Shown: piece after piece, positions 1 to 5,686 of the stretch
How positions within the stretch are numbered: the stretch's first letter is position 1
Layout: each line of letters opens with the position of its first letter
Source of the DNA: Massilia sp. UBA2604
GTDB lineage: Bacteria; Pseudomonadota; Gammaproteobacteria; Burkholderiales; Burkholderiaceae_D
Assembly (NCBI GenBank): GCA_002339265.1
Contig: DDKG01000230.1
Span: 1 to 5,937, forward strand
Direction: 5' to 3'
DNA: 5,937 nucleotides
Position numbers and translations under genes: made by a program
Notes under the pieces: generated by a model
The model's input: the letters and a program-made list of their open reading frames with translations, nothing else
Databases searched by the model: none
What the model was told of the DNA's origin: nothing

Positions 1-186
1 TGATTAGGCTGGTGAATCGGTGGAACCGGAACAGTATAAGTCCGAAATATGACAGGACGATACTAAGGATGAAACTGCGTACAAAACTGTGCGAATGGTT
101 ACATCGCTACCGGCGGCAGGTGTGCAATTGTAAGCTACCTACGCCTGTCACGACACCTTGGATCCGCGACGTTAAGCCACTCTTCA
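1..186. other. Left-edge intergenic region without a recognised gene
   Basis: These 186 bases lie downstream of the moeB-like stop codon and are visibly richer in A and T than the rest of the window. A plus-strand reading frame beginning with GTG at 12 runs to 242, but its product is arginine-rich, resembles no family I know, has no ribosome binding site, and its last third is antisense to the moeB-like gene. I see no hairpin followed by a T-run that would end the leftward transcript. The region has some regulatory texture: AAACTG at 72-77 and 84-89 (12-base period), and GTTACA at 98-103 facing TTGTAAG at 128-134. It may be the control region of a gene lying to the left, but this is a guess. 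Confidence 0.4.
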
Positions 187-945
187 TCAAATCCCATGCG
201 GCCTGGCGCATACAGGGCAATCGGGATTGCGCGCCATCTTGACGCCAGTCCATTCCATGAATTTCCCGTCCAACATGAGCAGGCGGCCGACCAGGGGTTC
301 GCCGACGCCCGCGATCAGCTTCATCGCTTCGGCGGCCTGGACCGCGCCGACGATGCCGACCAGCGGCGCGAACACGCCCATGGTGCTGCAGGCAACGTCC
401 TCGAAACCGCTGTCTTCGGGGAACAGGCAGGCATAGCACGGGGCGTCGGGCTGGCGCGGGTCGAACACGGACAGCTGGCCGTCGAAGCGGATCGCCGCCC
501 CCGACACCAGCGGCACGCCGGCCGCAACGCAGGCGCGGTTGACGGCGTGGCGGGTGGCGAAGTTGTCGCTGCAGTCGAGCACGACGGTGGCCGTGCGCGC
601 CAATGCAAGCAGGCGCTCGGGGCCGGCCCGTTCGTTCAGGGCGACCACCTCGATCTCGGGATTGATCGCCAGCAGGGCCGCGCGCCCGGACTCGACCTTG
701 GGCTGGCCGATGCGTTCGGTCGTGTGCATGACCTGGCGCTGCAGGTTCGTCAGGTCGACCGTGTCGTCGTCGACCAGGGTGATGCGGCCGATGCCGCCCG
801 ATGCCAGGTACAGCGCGGCCGGCGAGCCGAGGCCGCCGGCGCCGATCACCAGGGCGTGGGCATCGAGCAGGCGCTGCTGGCCTTCGATGCCGATGTCGTC
901 GAGCAGGATGTGGCGCGAGTAGCGCAGGAGTTGGTTGTCGTTCAT
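187..945 (-). CDS. moeB: HesA/MoeB/ThiF family adenylyltransferase (molybdopterin-synthase adenylyltransferase MoeB-like)
   Basis: E1-like enzyme that adenylates the C-terminal Gly-Gly of a small ubiquitin-fold sulfur carrier: MoaD in molybdopterin synthesis for MoeB, or ThiS in thiazole synthesis for ThiF. It acts in the cytoplasm. The 252-residue product has the usual length of both. Visible landmarks are the nucleotide-binding GAGGLG at 35-40, the LQRQ arginine region near 68-71, DCSDNF at 124-129 with the catalytic-type Asp127, Cys186 in the position of the MoeB/ThiF active-site cysteine, and two zinc-binding pairs, CYAC (170-173) and CPVC (243-246). There is no C-terminal rhodanese domain. 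MoeB and ThiF cannot be separated by eye; no thi or moa gene is in view, so MoeB is the conventional choice. It lies 175 bases after ctpA in the same direction. No clear Shine-Dalgarno precedes the ATG. Confidence 0.9.
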   Translation of the reverse strand: MNDNQLLRYSRHILLDDIGIEGQQRLLDAHALVIGAGGLGSPAALYLASGGIGRITLVDDDTVDLTNLQRQVMHTTERIGQPKVESGRAALLAINPEIEVVALNERAGPERLLALARTATVVLDCSDNFATRHAVNRACVAAGVPLVSGAAIRFDGQLSVFDPRQPDAPCYACLFPEDSGFEDVACSTMGVFAPLVGIVGAVQAAEAMKLIAGVGEPLVGRLLMLDGKFMEWTGVKMARNPDCPVCARPHGI

Positions 946-957
946 GGTTTCAAGGCC

Positions 958-1107
958 GCGGGTGGGCGGGCAACTTGGGTTCCCGCCTTCGCGGGAACGA
1001 CGTGCGGACGGACGTGGCCGAAGTCGGGCTCGCAGCCGCCCTCACACCTGTACCGACGTCGTTCCCGCCCTTGCCGGGCGCCTTGGCGGGAACCCAAGTT
1101 CACCCGC
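958..1107. repeat. Inverted pair of REP-like dispersed palindromic repeats
   Basis: Two copies of one palindromic unit face each other between ctpA and the moeB-like gene. Copy 1 is 972-1003; its core folds as an 8-bp stem (979-986 with 991-998) closed by a four-base loop. Copy 2 is 1056-1100 in the opposite orientation, with a perfect 9-bp stem (1061-1069 with 1085-1093) and a centre 13 bases longer. The outer arms AACTTGGGTTCCCGCC (972-987) and GGCGGGAACCCAAGTT (1085-1100) are perfectly complementary over 16 bases, and ACGTCGTTCCCG (1056-1067) matches the complement of 992-1003 exactly. Similarity continues into GCGGGTG at 958-964 and CACCCGC at 1101-1107. Read on the minus strand, copy 1 translates as VPAKAGTQ, a peptide I recognise from spurious frames over dispersed intergenic repeats in many proteobacteria. 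It may end or stabilise the ctpA transcript; the family name is from recall. Confidence 0.85.
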
Positions 1108-1120
1108 ATCCCCCCCAACA

Positions 1121-2593
1121 TCATTTCTTCGGCGGCGCCTTCAATTCAGGCAGCTTGTGTTCCGCCCCCGGCAACGGCGCCGGCGCGGGTTTGTCTTCGT
1201 CGGGCACGCCCTTGGCCAGTTGCACCGGCAAGCCCTTGAAGTGGTTGATCGCCTGCGCCAGCTGGAAATCGTCCTGGCCGCCGAACTCGATCGGCCTGCG
1301 GTCCTTCAGCAGGGCCAGCGCGCGCTGCTGCTGCGCCAGGCTGGGGTTCTGGTCCTTCGGCGCCGCGTCTTGCTTTTCGCCTTCGGCCGCCAGGTGGCGC
1401 TGCAAGTCGGCCTCGCGCACGCGTAGGGCGTTCAGCAAATCGCCCTCGGCGCTCTCGTCGACCCGCATATCGGGTTCGATGCCGGTGGCCTGGATCGGCC
1501 GGCCCTTCGGCGTGTAGTAGCGCGCCGTGGTCAGCTTGATTGCAGTGTTTTCAGACAATTGCCGCAAAGTCTGGACCGAACCCTTGCCGAAGGTACGGCT
1601 GCCCATCACGATGGCGCGCTGGTAATCCTGCAGCGCGCCAGCCACGATCTCCGAAGCCGAGGCCGAGCCGCCGTTGACCAGCACCACCATCGGCACCGAT
1701 TTCAGGCCGGCCGGCAAGCCGGCCAGCGGGTCGCCGCGCTGGGCATAGAATTCGCGCCGGCCATAGAAGGCCTGGTTCGAATCCTGCACCTGGCCGCGGG
1801 TGCTGACGATCACCTGTTCCGGCTGCGGCAGGAAGGCCGCCGAGACGCCGATCGCGCCCGGCAGCAGGCCGCCCGGGTCGTTGCGCAGGTCGAGCACCAG
1901 GCCCTTGATGTCGGGTTGTTCGGCGTACAGTTCCTTGGTTTTCTTGGCCAGCTCGTCCAGGGTATTTTCCTGGAACTGGCTGATGCGCAGCCAGGCATAG
2001 CCCGGCTCGACCAGCTTGGCCTTGACGCTGACCACCTTGATTTCCTGGCGCGCGATCGGCACCACCCAGGGCTTGTCTTCACCGGGACGGGCGATGGTGA
2101 GCGTGACCTTGCTGCCTACCTTGCCGCGCATTCGCTTGATCGCCTCGTCGGACGACATATTGCGCACCGGGACATTGTTGATGCGGGTGATCAGGTCGCC
2201 CGGCTTGATGCCGGCCTTGAAGGCGGGCGTATCCTCGATCGGCGACACCACCTTGATGTAGCCGTCCTCGTTGGAGATCTCGACGCCGACGCCGACGAAC
2301 TTGCCTTGCACCGCCTCGCGCATGTCGCGAAACGCCTTCTGGTCGAGGTAGACCGAGTGCGGGTCGAGCGAGGCGACCATGCCGCCGATCGCTTCCGACA
2401 GCAGCTTTTTATCTTCCACCGGCTCGACGTAGTCGGTCTTGATCAGGCCATACACGTCGGCCAGCTGGCGCAGCTCGTCGAGCGGCAGGGGCGCGCCGGC
2501 CTTCTGCGCATGGGCCGAGAGCTGGAACGATGCCGCCACGCCCACCAGGACGCCCACGCCGACCAGCCCGAAATGCTTTGCTTTCATGCCCAT
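1121..2593 (-). CDS. ctpA: S41 family carboxyl-terminal processing protease (CtpA/CtpB/Prc type), exported
   Basis: Serine protease with a Ser-Lys type active site that cleaves proteins from non-polar C-termini in the periplasm; relatives control cell-wall hydrolases and envelope stress. The 490-residue product starts with a signal peptide (hydrophobic core about 8-25, likely cleavage after Ala-His-Ala at 27-29). A PDZ domain covers about 95-180 with GVGV at 101-104. The peptidase domain follows, with DLRNDPGG at 235-242, GGSASASE at 308-315 and TFGKGSVQ at 334-341. Aligning with Prc and CtpB by spacing gives Ser312 as nucleophile, Lys337 as general base and Gln341 as the third residue, all present. 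A Pro/Lys-rich tail of about 40 residues ends the protein. The start at 2593 is favoured because AAGG (2600-2603) sits 6 bases upstream; a second ATG two codons in is possible. The gap to envC is 11 bases, so translational coupling is likely. Confidence 0.95.
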   Translation of the reverse strand: MGMKAKHFGLVGVGVLVGVAASFQLSAHAQKAGAPLPLDELRQLADVYGLIKTDYVEPVEDKKLLSEAIGGMVASLDPHSVYLDQKAFRDMREAVQGKFVGVGVEISNEDGYIKVVSPIEDTPAFKAGIKPGDLITRINNVPVRNMSSDEAIKRMRGKVGSKVTLTIARPGEDKPWVVPIARQEIKVVSVKAKLVEPGYAWLRISQFQENTLDELAKKTKELYAEQPDIKGLVLDLRNDPGGLLPGAIGVSAAFLPQPEQVIVSTRGQVQDSNQAFYGRREFYAQRGDPLAGLPAGLKSVPMVVLVNGGSASASEIVAGALQDYQRAIVMGSRTFGKGSVQTLRQLSENTAIKLTTARYYTPKGRPIQATGIEPDMRVDESAEGDLLNALRVREADLQRHLAAEGEKQDAAPKDQNPSLAQQQRALALLKDRRPIEFGGQDDFQLAQAINHFKGLPVQLAKGVPDEDKPAPAPLPGAEHKLPELKAPPKK

Positions 2594-2597
2594 GTTG

Positions 2598-2603
2598 TAC
2601 CTT
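2598..2603 (-). promoter_or_regulatory. Ribosome binding site of ctpA
   Basis: Read on the minus strand, the envC stop codon TAA is followed by one base, then AAGGTA, then the ctpA ATG with 6 bases after AAGG. The site fixes ATG at 2593 rather than the ATG two codons downstream. Being directly next to the upstream stop codon, it suits handover of ribosomes that have just finished envC. Confidence 0.7.
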
Positions 2604-2604
2604 G

Positions 2605-4059
2605 TTAGAACCTGACCCAGCCCGCCGGATCGATGGCCTTGCCGCGATGCCTGAGCTCAAAGTATAGCCCCGATTCCTCGTTGCCACCGGTATTGCCGGC
2701 GCTGGCCACCGCCTCGCCGGCGCGCACGCTGTCGCCCGGACGCTTGAGCAGCGACTGGTTATTGCCGTAGATCGTCAGGTAGCCGTCGCCGTGGTCGATG
2801 ATGATCAGGTTGCCGAAGCCGCGCATCCAGTCGGCGTGCACCACCCGGCCCGGGGCCACGGCGCGCACCTCGGCGCCTTCGGCGGCCTTGATGAAATTGC
2901 CCTTCCAGGTCGGGCCATCGCCGCGGCGTCCGCCGAAGCGGGCCGCGACGCTGCCGTTGACCGGGCTGGCCATGCGGCCCTTGAGCGCCGTGAACGAGCC
3001 GCTCGGTGCGGCCGGTCCCAGGATCGGCGCCGGCGGTTCGCTCGGTCCGGAGTCGTCCTCGACCGGCTCCTGGGCCACGATCGGCGCTTCCTTGATCGGT
3101 TCGGGCATCGGTCGCGGCTTGGCGCCCGGCTTGGCGTTTTCGCGCGCGATGCGCTCGCGTTCGCGGTCGCGCTCGGCCTTCTCGGCCGCTGCTTTCGCGC
3201 GCGCCGCGGCCAGTGCCCGGGCTTTGGCCTCGGCCGCAGCTTTCGCTTTGGCACGCTTGGCAGCCAGGGCGGCCTGGCGCTTGCGCTCGGCTTCTTCCTG
3301 CTCGCGGATCAGGCGCTCGAGGCGGGTGACCAGGCCCGACATGCGTTCTTCGTCACGCTCCAGGCGGTCGGCCTGCTTGCGCTGGTCGGCCAGGCGGGTC
3401 GACAGGTTATTCAGCAGCGCGGCGCGCTTGGCTTTTTCTTTTTCCAGCAGCGCTTTCTGGTCGAGCTGCTCCTGGGCGATTTCTTCCAGCTCTTGCTGGG
3501 CGTTCTCGACCTTGTCGCGGTTGGCCTCGACTTGCGCCAGGTTGCCGCGCAGCGAGCCCAGCAGGCGCGCCTGGGCCTGCGAAACATAGGCCATCAATTG
3601 CAGGTCGCGGCTGATGCGGTTCGGGTTGTCGCCCGACAGCAGCAGCTTGATCCGGTCTTCGTTGCCAGCCACATAGTGTTCGCGCAACAGCTTGGCCAGC
3701 TGCTTTTGCTGGGCGGCGATGGTCTGGTTCAGCTGTTCCTGCTGCGCGGCCAGGTCTTGCAGGCGCGTGTTGGTGGCGCCCTGCTCTTCCTGCAGGTCGC
3801 GCAGCGCCCGGTTGGCGTCGGAAATGGCGGCCTCGGACTCGGCCAGCGTGTCGGCCGCGTCTTCCTTGGCGCTTTCGGTCTGGCTGATGTCGCGCTTGAT
3901 CGCCGCCAGCTTTTGCTGGATGCCGGCGCGCTGTTTCTCGGCCGTCGCTTTCTGGCGCGTGCGCTCGGTCTGGCGCTGGGCCCAAGCGTCGGTGGCGAAC
4001 GCGCCCGACAGCGCAACCGCCAGCAGCGTACTCAAGAGTACGCTACCGGTTCCCTTCAT
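2605..4059 (-). CDS. envC: EnvC-type murein hydrolase activator (coiled coil plus degenerate LytM/M23 domain), periplasmic
   Basis: EnvC proteins sit at the division site, bind FtsEX through a coiled coil, and switch on the amidases that split septal peptidoglycan. The 484-residue product has a signal peptide (1-27, Ala-Trp-Ala then Gln28), a long heptad-rich coiled coil (about 30-255), an Ala/Lys/Arg/Glu low-complexity stretch (about 255-310), a Pro-rich linker (about 310-355) and a C-terminal LytM domain (about 365-484). The domain lacks the M23 zinc ligands: WKGNF replaces the first His/Asp region, YGNNQS (431-436) replaces Tyr-Gly-His, and LYFE (465-468) replaces His-Leu-His-Phe. The last two match E. 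coli EnvC closely, so it should be an activator, not an enzyme. It is about 65 residues longer than E. coli EnvC. I start at ATG 4059 because it gives a clean signal peptide; an in-frame TTG at 4074, only 3 bases after the gpmA stop, would add five residues. It lies between gpmA and ctpA in one operon. Confidence 0.93.
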   Translation of the reverse strand: MKGTGSVLLSTLLAVALSGAFATDAWAQRQTERTRQKATAEKQRAGIQQKLAAIKRDISQTESAKEDAADTLAESEAAISDANRALRDLQEEQGATNTRLQDLAAQQEQLNQTIAAQQKQLAKLLREHYVAGNEDRIKLLLSGDNPNRISRDLQLMAYVSQAQARLLGSLRGNLAQVEANRDKVENAQQELEEIAQEQLDQKALLEKEKAKRAALLNNLSTRLADQRKQADRLERDEERMSGLVTRLERLIREQEEAERKRQAALAAKRAKAKAAAEAKARALAAARAKAAAEKAERDRERERIARENAKPGAKPRPMPEPIKEAPIVAQEPVEDDSGPSEPPAPILGPAAPSGSFTALKGRMASPVNGSVAARFGGRRGDGPTWKGNFIKAAEGAEVRAVAPGRVVHADWMRGFGNLIIIDHGDGYLTIYGNNQSLLKRPGDSVRAGEAVASAGNTGGNEESGLYFELRHRGKAIDPAGWVRF

Positions 4060-4077
4060 GGATGGCAAACGCAAGAC

Positions 4078-4824
4078 TTACTTCGCTTTCCCTTGGTTGG
4101 CCACGGCCGCCATGGCGGCGGCGATCGCTTCCTGGTCGCCCAGGTAGTAGTGCTTGATCGGCTTCAGGTCGGCATCCAGCTCATACACCAGCGGCTGGCC
4201 GTTGGGGATGTTCAGGCCGACGATGTCGGCGTCGCTGATGTTGTCGAGCATCTTGATGATGGCGCGCAGGCTGTTGCCATGGGCCGAGATCAGGATCTTC
4301 TTGCCGGCGCGGATGGCGGGAGCGATTTCGTCGTTCCAGGCCGGCATCACGCGCGCCACGGTGTCCTTCAGGCATTCGGTCAGCGGGATCTGCTCGTCGG
4401 TGAGCGATGCGTAGCGCGGATCGCCGAACGAAGTGCGTTCGTCGTCCTTTTCCAGCGCCGGCGGCGGCGTGTCGTAGCTGCGGCGCCAGACCAGCACCTG
4501 CTCGTCGCCGAACTTGGCGGCGGTCTCGGCTTTATCGAGGCCCTGCAGGGCGCCGTAGTGGCGTTCGTTCAGGCGCCAGTCGTTCTTGACCGGCAGGTAC
4601 ATCATGTCCATCTCGTCCATCGCCAGCCACAGGGTGCGGATGGCGCGCTTGAGCACCGAGGTATAGGCCACGTCGAAGGTGAAGCCGGCTTCCTTGAGCA
4701 CGCGGCCGGCGCTCTTGGCCTCGGCCACGCCTTTTTCGGTCAGGTCGACGTCGGTCCAGCCGGTGAAGCGGTTTTCCAGGTTCCAGGTGGATTCGCCATG
4801 GCGCATGAATACGATCTTGTACAT
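4078..4824 (-). CDS. gpmA: 2,3-bisphosphoglycerate-dependent phosphoglycerate mutase GpmA
   Basis: Interconverts 3-phosphoglycerate and 2-phosphoglycerate in glycolysis and gluconeogenesis through a phosphohistidine, primed by 2,3-bisphosphoglycerate; cytoplasmic. The 248-residue length matches the family (E. coli GpmA is 250). The start is [15 protein letters not shown], with Arg8 and phosphorylated His9. [16 protein letters not shown] (17-32) is the classic following motif. Arg60 lies in the substrate-binding segment, Glu87 in LNERHYG (85-91) is the proton-donor position, and [10 protein letters not shown] (180-189) holds the second catalytic His182. All key residues are present. The start at 4824 puts this motif in its normal N-terminal place and follows a purine-rich GAAGAAGAGA stretch (4828-4837) that can act as a ribosome binding site. 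It is the first gene of the leftward operon; envC begins 18 bases after its stop. Confidence 0.97.
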   Translation of the reverse strand: MYKIVFMRHGESTWNLENRFTGWTDVDLTEKGVAEAKSAGRVLKEAGFTFDVAYTSVLKRAIRTLWLAMDEMDMMYLPVKNDWRLNERHYGALQGLDKAETAAKFGDEQVLVWRRSYDTPPPALEKDDERTSFGDPRYASLTDEQIPLTECLKDTVARVMPAWNDEIAPAIRAGKKILISAHGNSLRAIIKMLDNISDADIVGLNIPNGQPLVYELDADLKPIKHYYLGDQEAIAAAMAAVANQGKAK

Positions 4825-4852
4825 TAGTCTCTTCTTCTCGAAAAAATTCTGG

Positions 4853-4883
4853 TTGAAGTCCGGTCCGGCATCTATTTTATAAT
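4853..4883 (+). promoter_or_regulatory. Predicted sigma-70 promoter of the rhodanese-grxC unit
   Basis: A perfect -10 box TATAAT lies at 4878-4883, with TTGAAG at 4853-4858 as the best -35 match. The 19-base spacing is longer than ideal, so -35 contacts may be weak. Transcription would start near 4890, giving a leader of about 26 bases before the GTG at 4916. The -10 box overlaps that of the opposing gpmA promoter. Confidence 0.55.
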
Positions 4884-4904
4884 GCCCCGATTCAGTTCAA
4901 CCAA
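4876..4904 (-). promoter_or_regulatory. Predicted sigma-70 promoter of the gpmA-envC-ctpA operon
   Basis: On the minus strand, TTGGTT (plus positions 4899-4904) and TATAAA (4876-4881) are spaced by exactly 17 bases. An alternative -10, TAAAAT (4874-4879), has 19-base spacing. The start of transcription would be near 4869, giving a leader of about 45 bases. The -10 region shares bases 4878-4881 with the rightward promoter. This is a prediction from consensus only. Confidence 0.5.
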
Positions 4905-4915
4905 TCGGAACCCTT

Positions 4916-5317
4916 GTGAATTTCATACTCGATAATATCTTCATCGTTGCGATCGCTGTCATCTCGGGCGCCGCCCTGCTGTGGCCGGCACTGGCGCCGC
5001 GCGGAAAACGCGCGACCCCGCTGCAGGTGACGCAGATGATCAACCGCGGCAAGACCACCGTGGTCGACGTCCGCAGCGCGGAAGAATTCGCGGCAGGCCA
5101 CCTGCGCGACGCGAAACACATCCCGCTGGCAGACTTGGGCAATCGCATTGGCGAACTGGACAAGTCGAAGAACCGTACCGTCGTGGTGGTGTGCCAGACC
5201 GGCGCCCGCGGCGACAAGGCCGCGCGCCAGCTGCAGGCGGCCGGCTTCGAAGACGTCCACAGCCTGGAAGGCGGTCTGGCGGCCTGGACGGCTGCAGGCC
5301 TGCCGGTCACCAAGTAA
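4916..5317 (+). CDS. yibN: Membrane-anchored rhodanese-like protein (YibN-like)
   Basis: Single-domain rhodanese held to the inner membrane by one N-terminal segment. Residues about 8-26 are hydrophobic (FIVAIAVISGAALLWPALA), followed by basic residues RGKR, which suggests the domain stays cytoplasmic. The rhodanese domain spans about 35-131: DVRSAEEFAAGHL (51-63) is the conserved entry motif and VVVCQTGARGDKAA (90-103) holds Cys93, the sulfur-accepting residue, in a CxxxxR loop (Cys93 to Arg98). GGLAAWTAAGLP (119-130) is the usual C-terminal motif. The domain is therefore likely able to carry a persulfide; its physiological partner is unknown to me. At 133 residues it is close to E. coli YibN, which has the same layout and also precedes grxC and secB. 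The start is GTG at 4916, with GGAA (4908-4911 region) as a modest ribosome binding site; no earlier start fits. Confidence 0.92.
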   Translation: MNFILDNIFIVAIAVISGAALLWPALAPRGKRATPLQVTQMINRGKTTVVDVRSAEEFAAGHLRDAKHIPLADLGNRIGELDKSKNRTVVVVCQTGARGDKAARQLQAAGFEDVHSLEGGLAAWTAAGLPVTK

Positions 5318-5321
5318 ACCC

Positions 5322-5344
5322 GTCCGGTCGCTATTCGATCGGGC
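5322..5344 (+). other. Short RNA hairpin between the rhodanese gene and grxC
   Basis: CCGGTCG (5324-5330) pairs with CGATCGG (5336-5342) across the five-base loop CTATT, with one G-U pair; G5322-C5344 and a wobble at 5323/5343 extend the stem to nine pairs. No T-run follows, so it is not a good intrinsic terminator. It ends about 7 bases before the grxC ribosome binding site and could influence mRNA decay or grxC translation. This is by-eye pairing only. Confidence 0.4.
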
Positions 5345-5350
5345 AGACAA

Positions 5351-5357
5351 GAAAGGA
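5351..5357 (+). promoter_or_regulatory. Ribosome binding site of grxC
   Basis: GAAAGGA lies 6 bases before the ATG at 5364. It decides the grxC start against a longer reading frame in the same phase that opens at 5148 inside the rhodanese gene. Confidence 0.75.
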
Positions 5358-5363
5358 TCCATC

Positions 5364-5627
5364 ATGACAGCTCACGTCGTTCTGTACCACACCGCAGCCT
5401 GCCCTTATTGCGTGCGCGCCGAGCGCCTGCTCGAAGCCAAGGGCGTGCATGACATCGAACGCATCCGCGTCGACCTCGACCCGGAACAGCGGCAGATCAT
5501 GATGCAGCGCACCGGCCGCCGCACCGTGCCGCAAATCTATGTGGGCGACACCCACGTCGGCGGTTTCGACGATTTGTATGCGCTGGACCAGGCGGGACGC
5601 CTGGACCCGATGCTCAAGGGCGAGTAA
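5364..5627 (+). CDS. grxC: Glutaredoxin 3 (GrxC), dithiol class
   Basis: Small cytoplasmic thiol-disulfide oxidoreductase that uses glutathione to reduce protein disulfides and mixed disulfides. The 87-residue product matches the family (E. coli Grx3 is 82). It has the dithiol active site CPYC at 13-16 after the first beta strand (VVLYHTAA), the cis-proline motif TVP at 54-56, which with GGFDD (66-70) forms the glutathione-binding face. All key residues are present, and the CPYC motif separates it from monothiol CGFS glutaredoxins. The start at 5364 has a strong GAAAGGA ribosome binding site. It follows the rhodanese gene by 46 bases and is probably cotranscribed with it; secB follows after 148 bases with its own predicted promoter. 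The order rhodanese-grxC-secB is the same as in E. coli. Confidence 0.96.
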   Translation: MTAHVVLYHTAACPYCVRAERLLEAKGVHDIERIRVDLDPEQRQIMMQRTGRRTVPQIYVGDTHVGGFDDLYALDQAGRLDPMLKGE

Positions 5628-5653
5628 GCTAATTGGGTTGAATGCGGCGGCGG

Positions 5654-5666
5654 GCGGCAAAGCCGC
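5654..5666 (+). other. Small GC hairpin downstream of grxC
   Basis: GCGGC (5654-5658) pairs with GCCGC (5662-5666) around an AAA loop, 27 bases after the grxC stop. It lacks a following T-run (TATTGCTTCC comes next), so at best it is a weak terminator or pause site separating grxC from secB. Confidence 0.3.
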
Positions 5667-5686
5667 TATTGCTTCCAAGTTGGTTT

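Noticed and set aside
12..242. 76-residue plus-strand frame at the left edge
   Set aside because: It has a GTG start without a ribosome binding site and an arginine-rich product of no known family, and its end overlaps the moeB-like gene in antisense.
958..1107. CRISPR array
   Set aside because: There are only two copies, in inverted orientation, each palindromic, with no regular repeat-spacer pattern and no cas genes.
942..1124. 60-residue minus-strand frame between ctpA and the moeB-like gene
   Set aside because: It is a translation through the repeat doublet (the VPAKAGTQ signature), not a gene.
196..1239. 347-residue plus-strand frame antisense to the moeB-like gene
   Set aside because: It is the complementary-frame shadow of a clear E1-like enzyme, crosses the repeat doublet and enters the ctpA 3' end. 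No family similarity is visible.
1559..2608. 349-residue plus-strand frame antisense to ctpA
   Set aside because: It is a His/Asp/Arg/Leu-rich shadow of ctpA, whose active-site motifs are intact in the real frame.
2791..4827. 678-residue plus-strand reading frame antisense to envC and gpmA
   Set aside because: It covers two well-identified genes on the other strand. Its composition (Ala, Leu, Arg, Gly, Val, Gln repeats) is what GC-rich codon bias produces in the complementary frame, and it has no recognisable domain.
5148..5363. Upstream extension of grxC into the rhodanese gene
   Set aside because: The frame is open by chance inside the rhodanese gene. The grxC ATG at 5364 has a strong ribosome binding site and gives the normal glutaredoxin length.
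4892..5365. Minus-strand frames opposite the rhodanese gene
   Set aside because: The rhodanese motifs and active-site cysteine are in the plus-strand frame, and the minus frames also run into the divergent promoter region.
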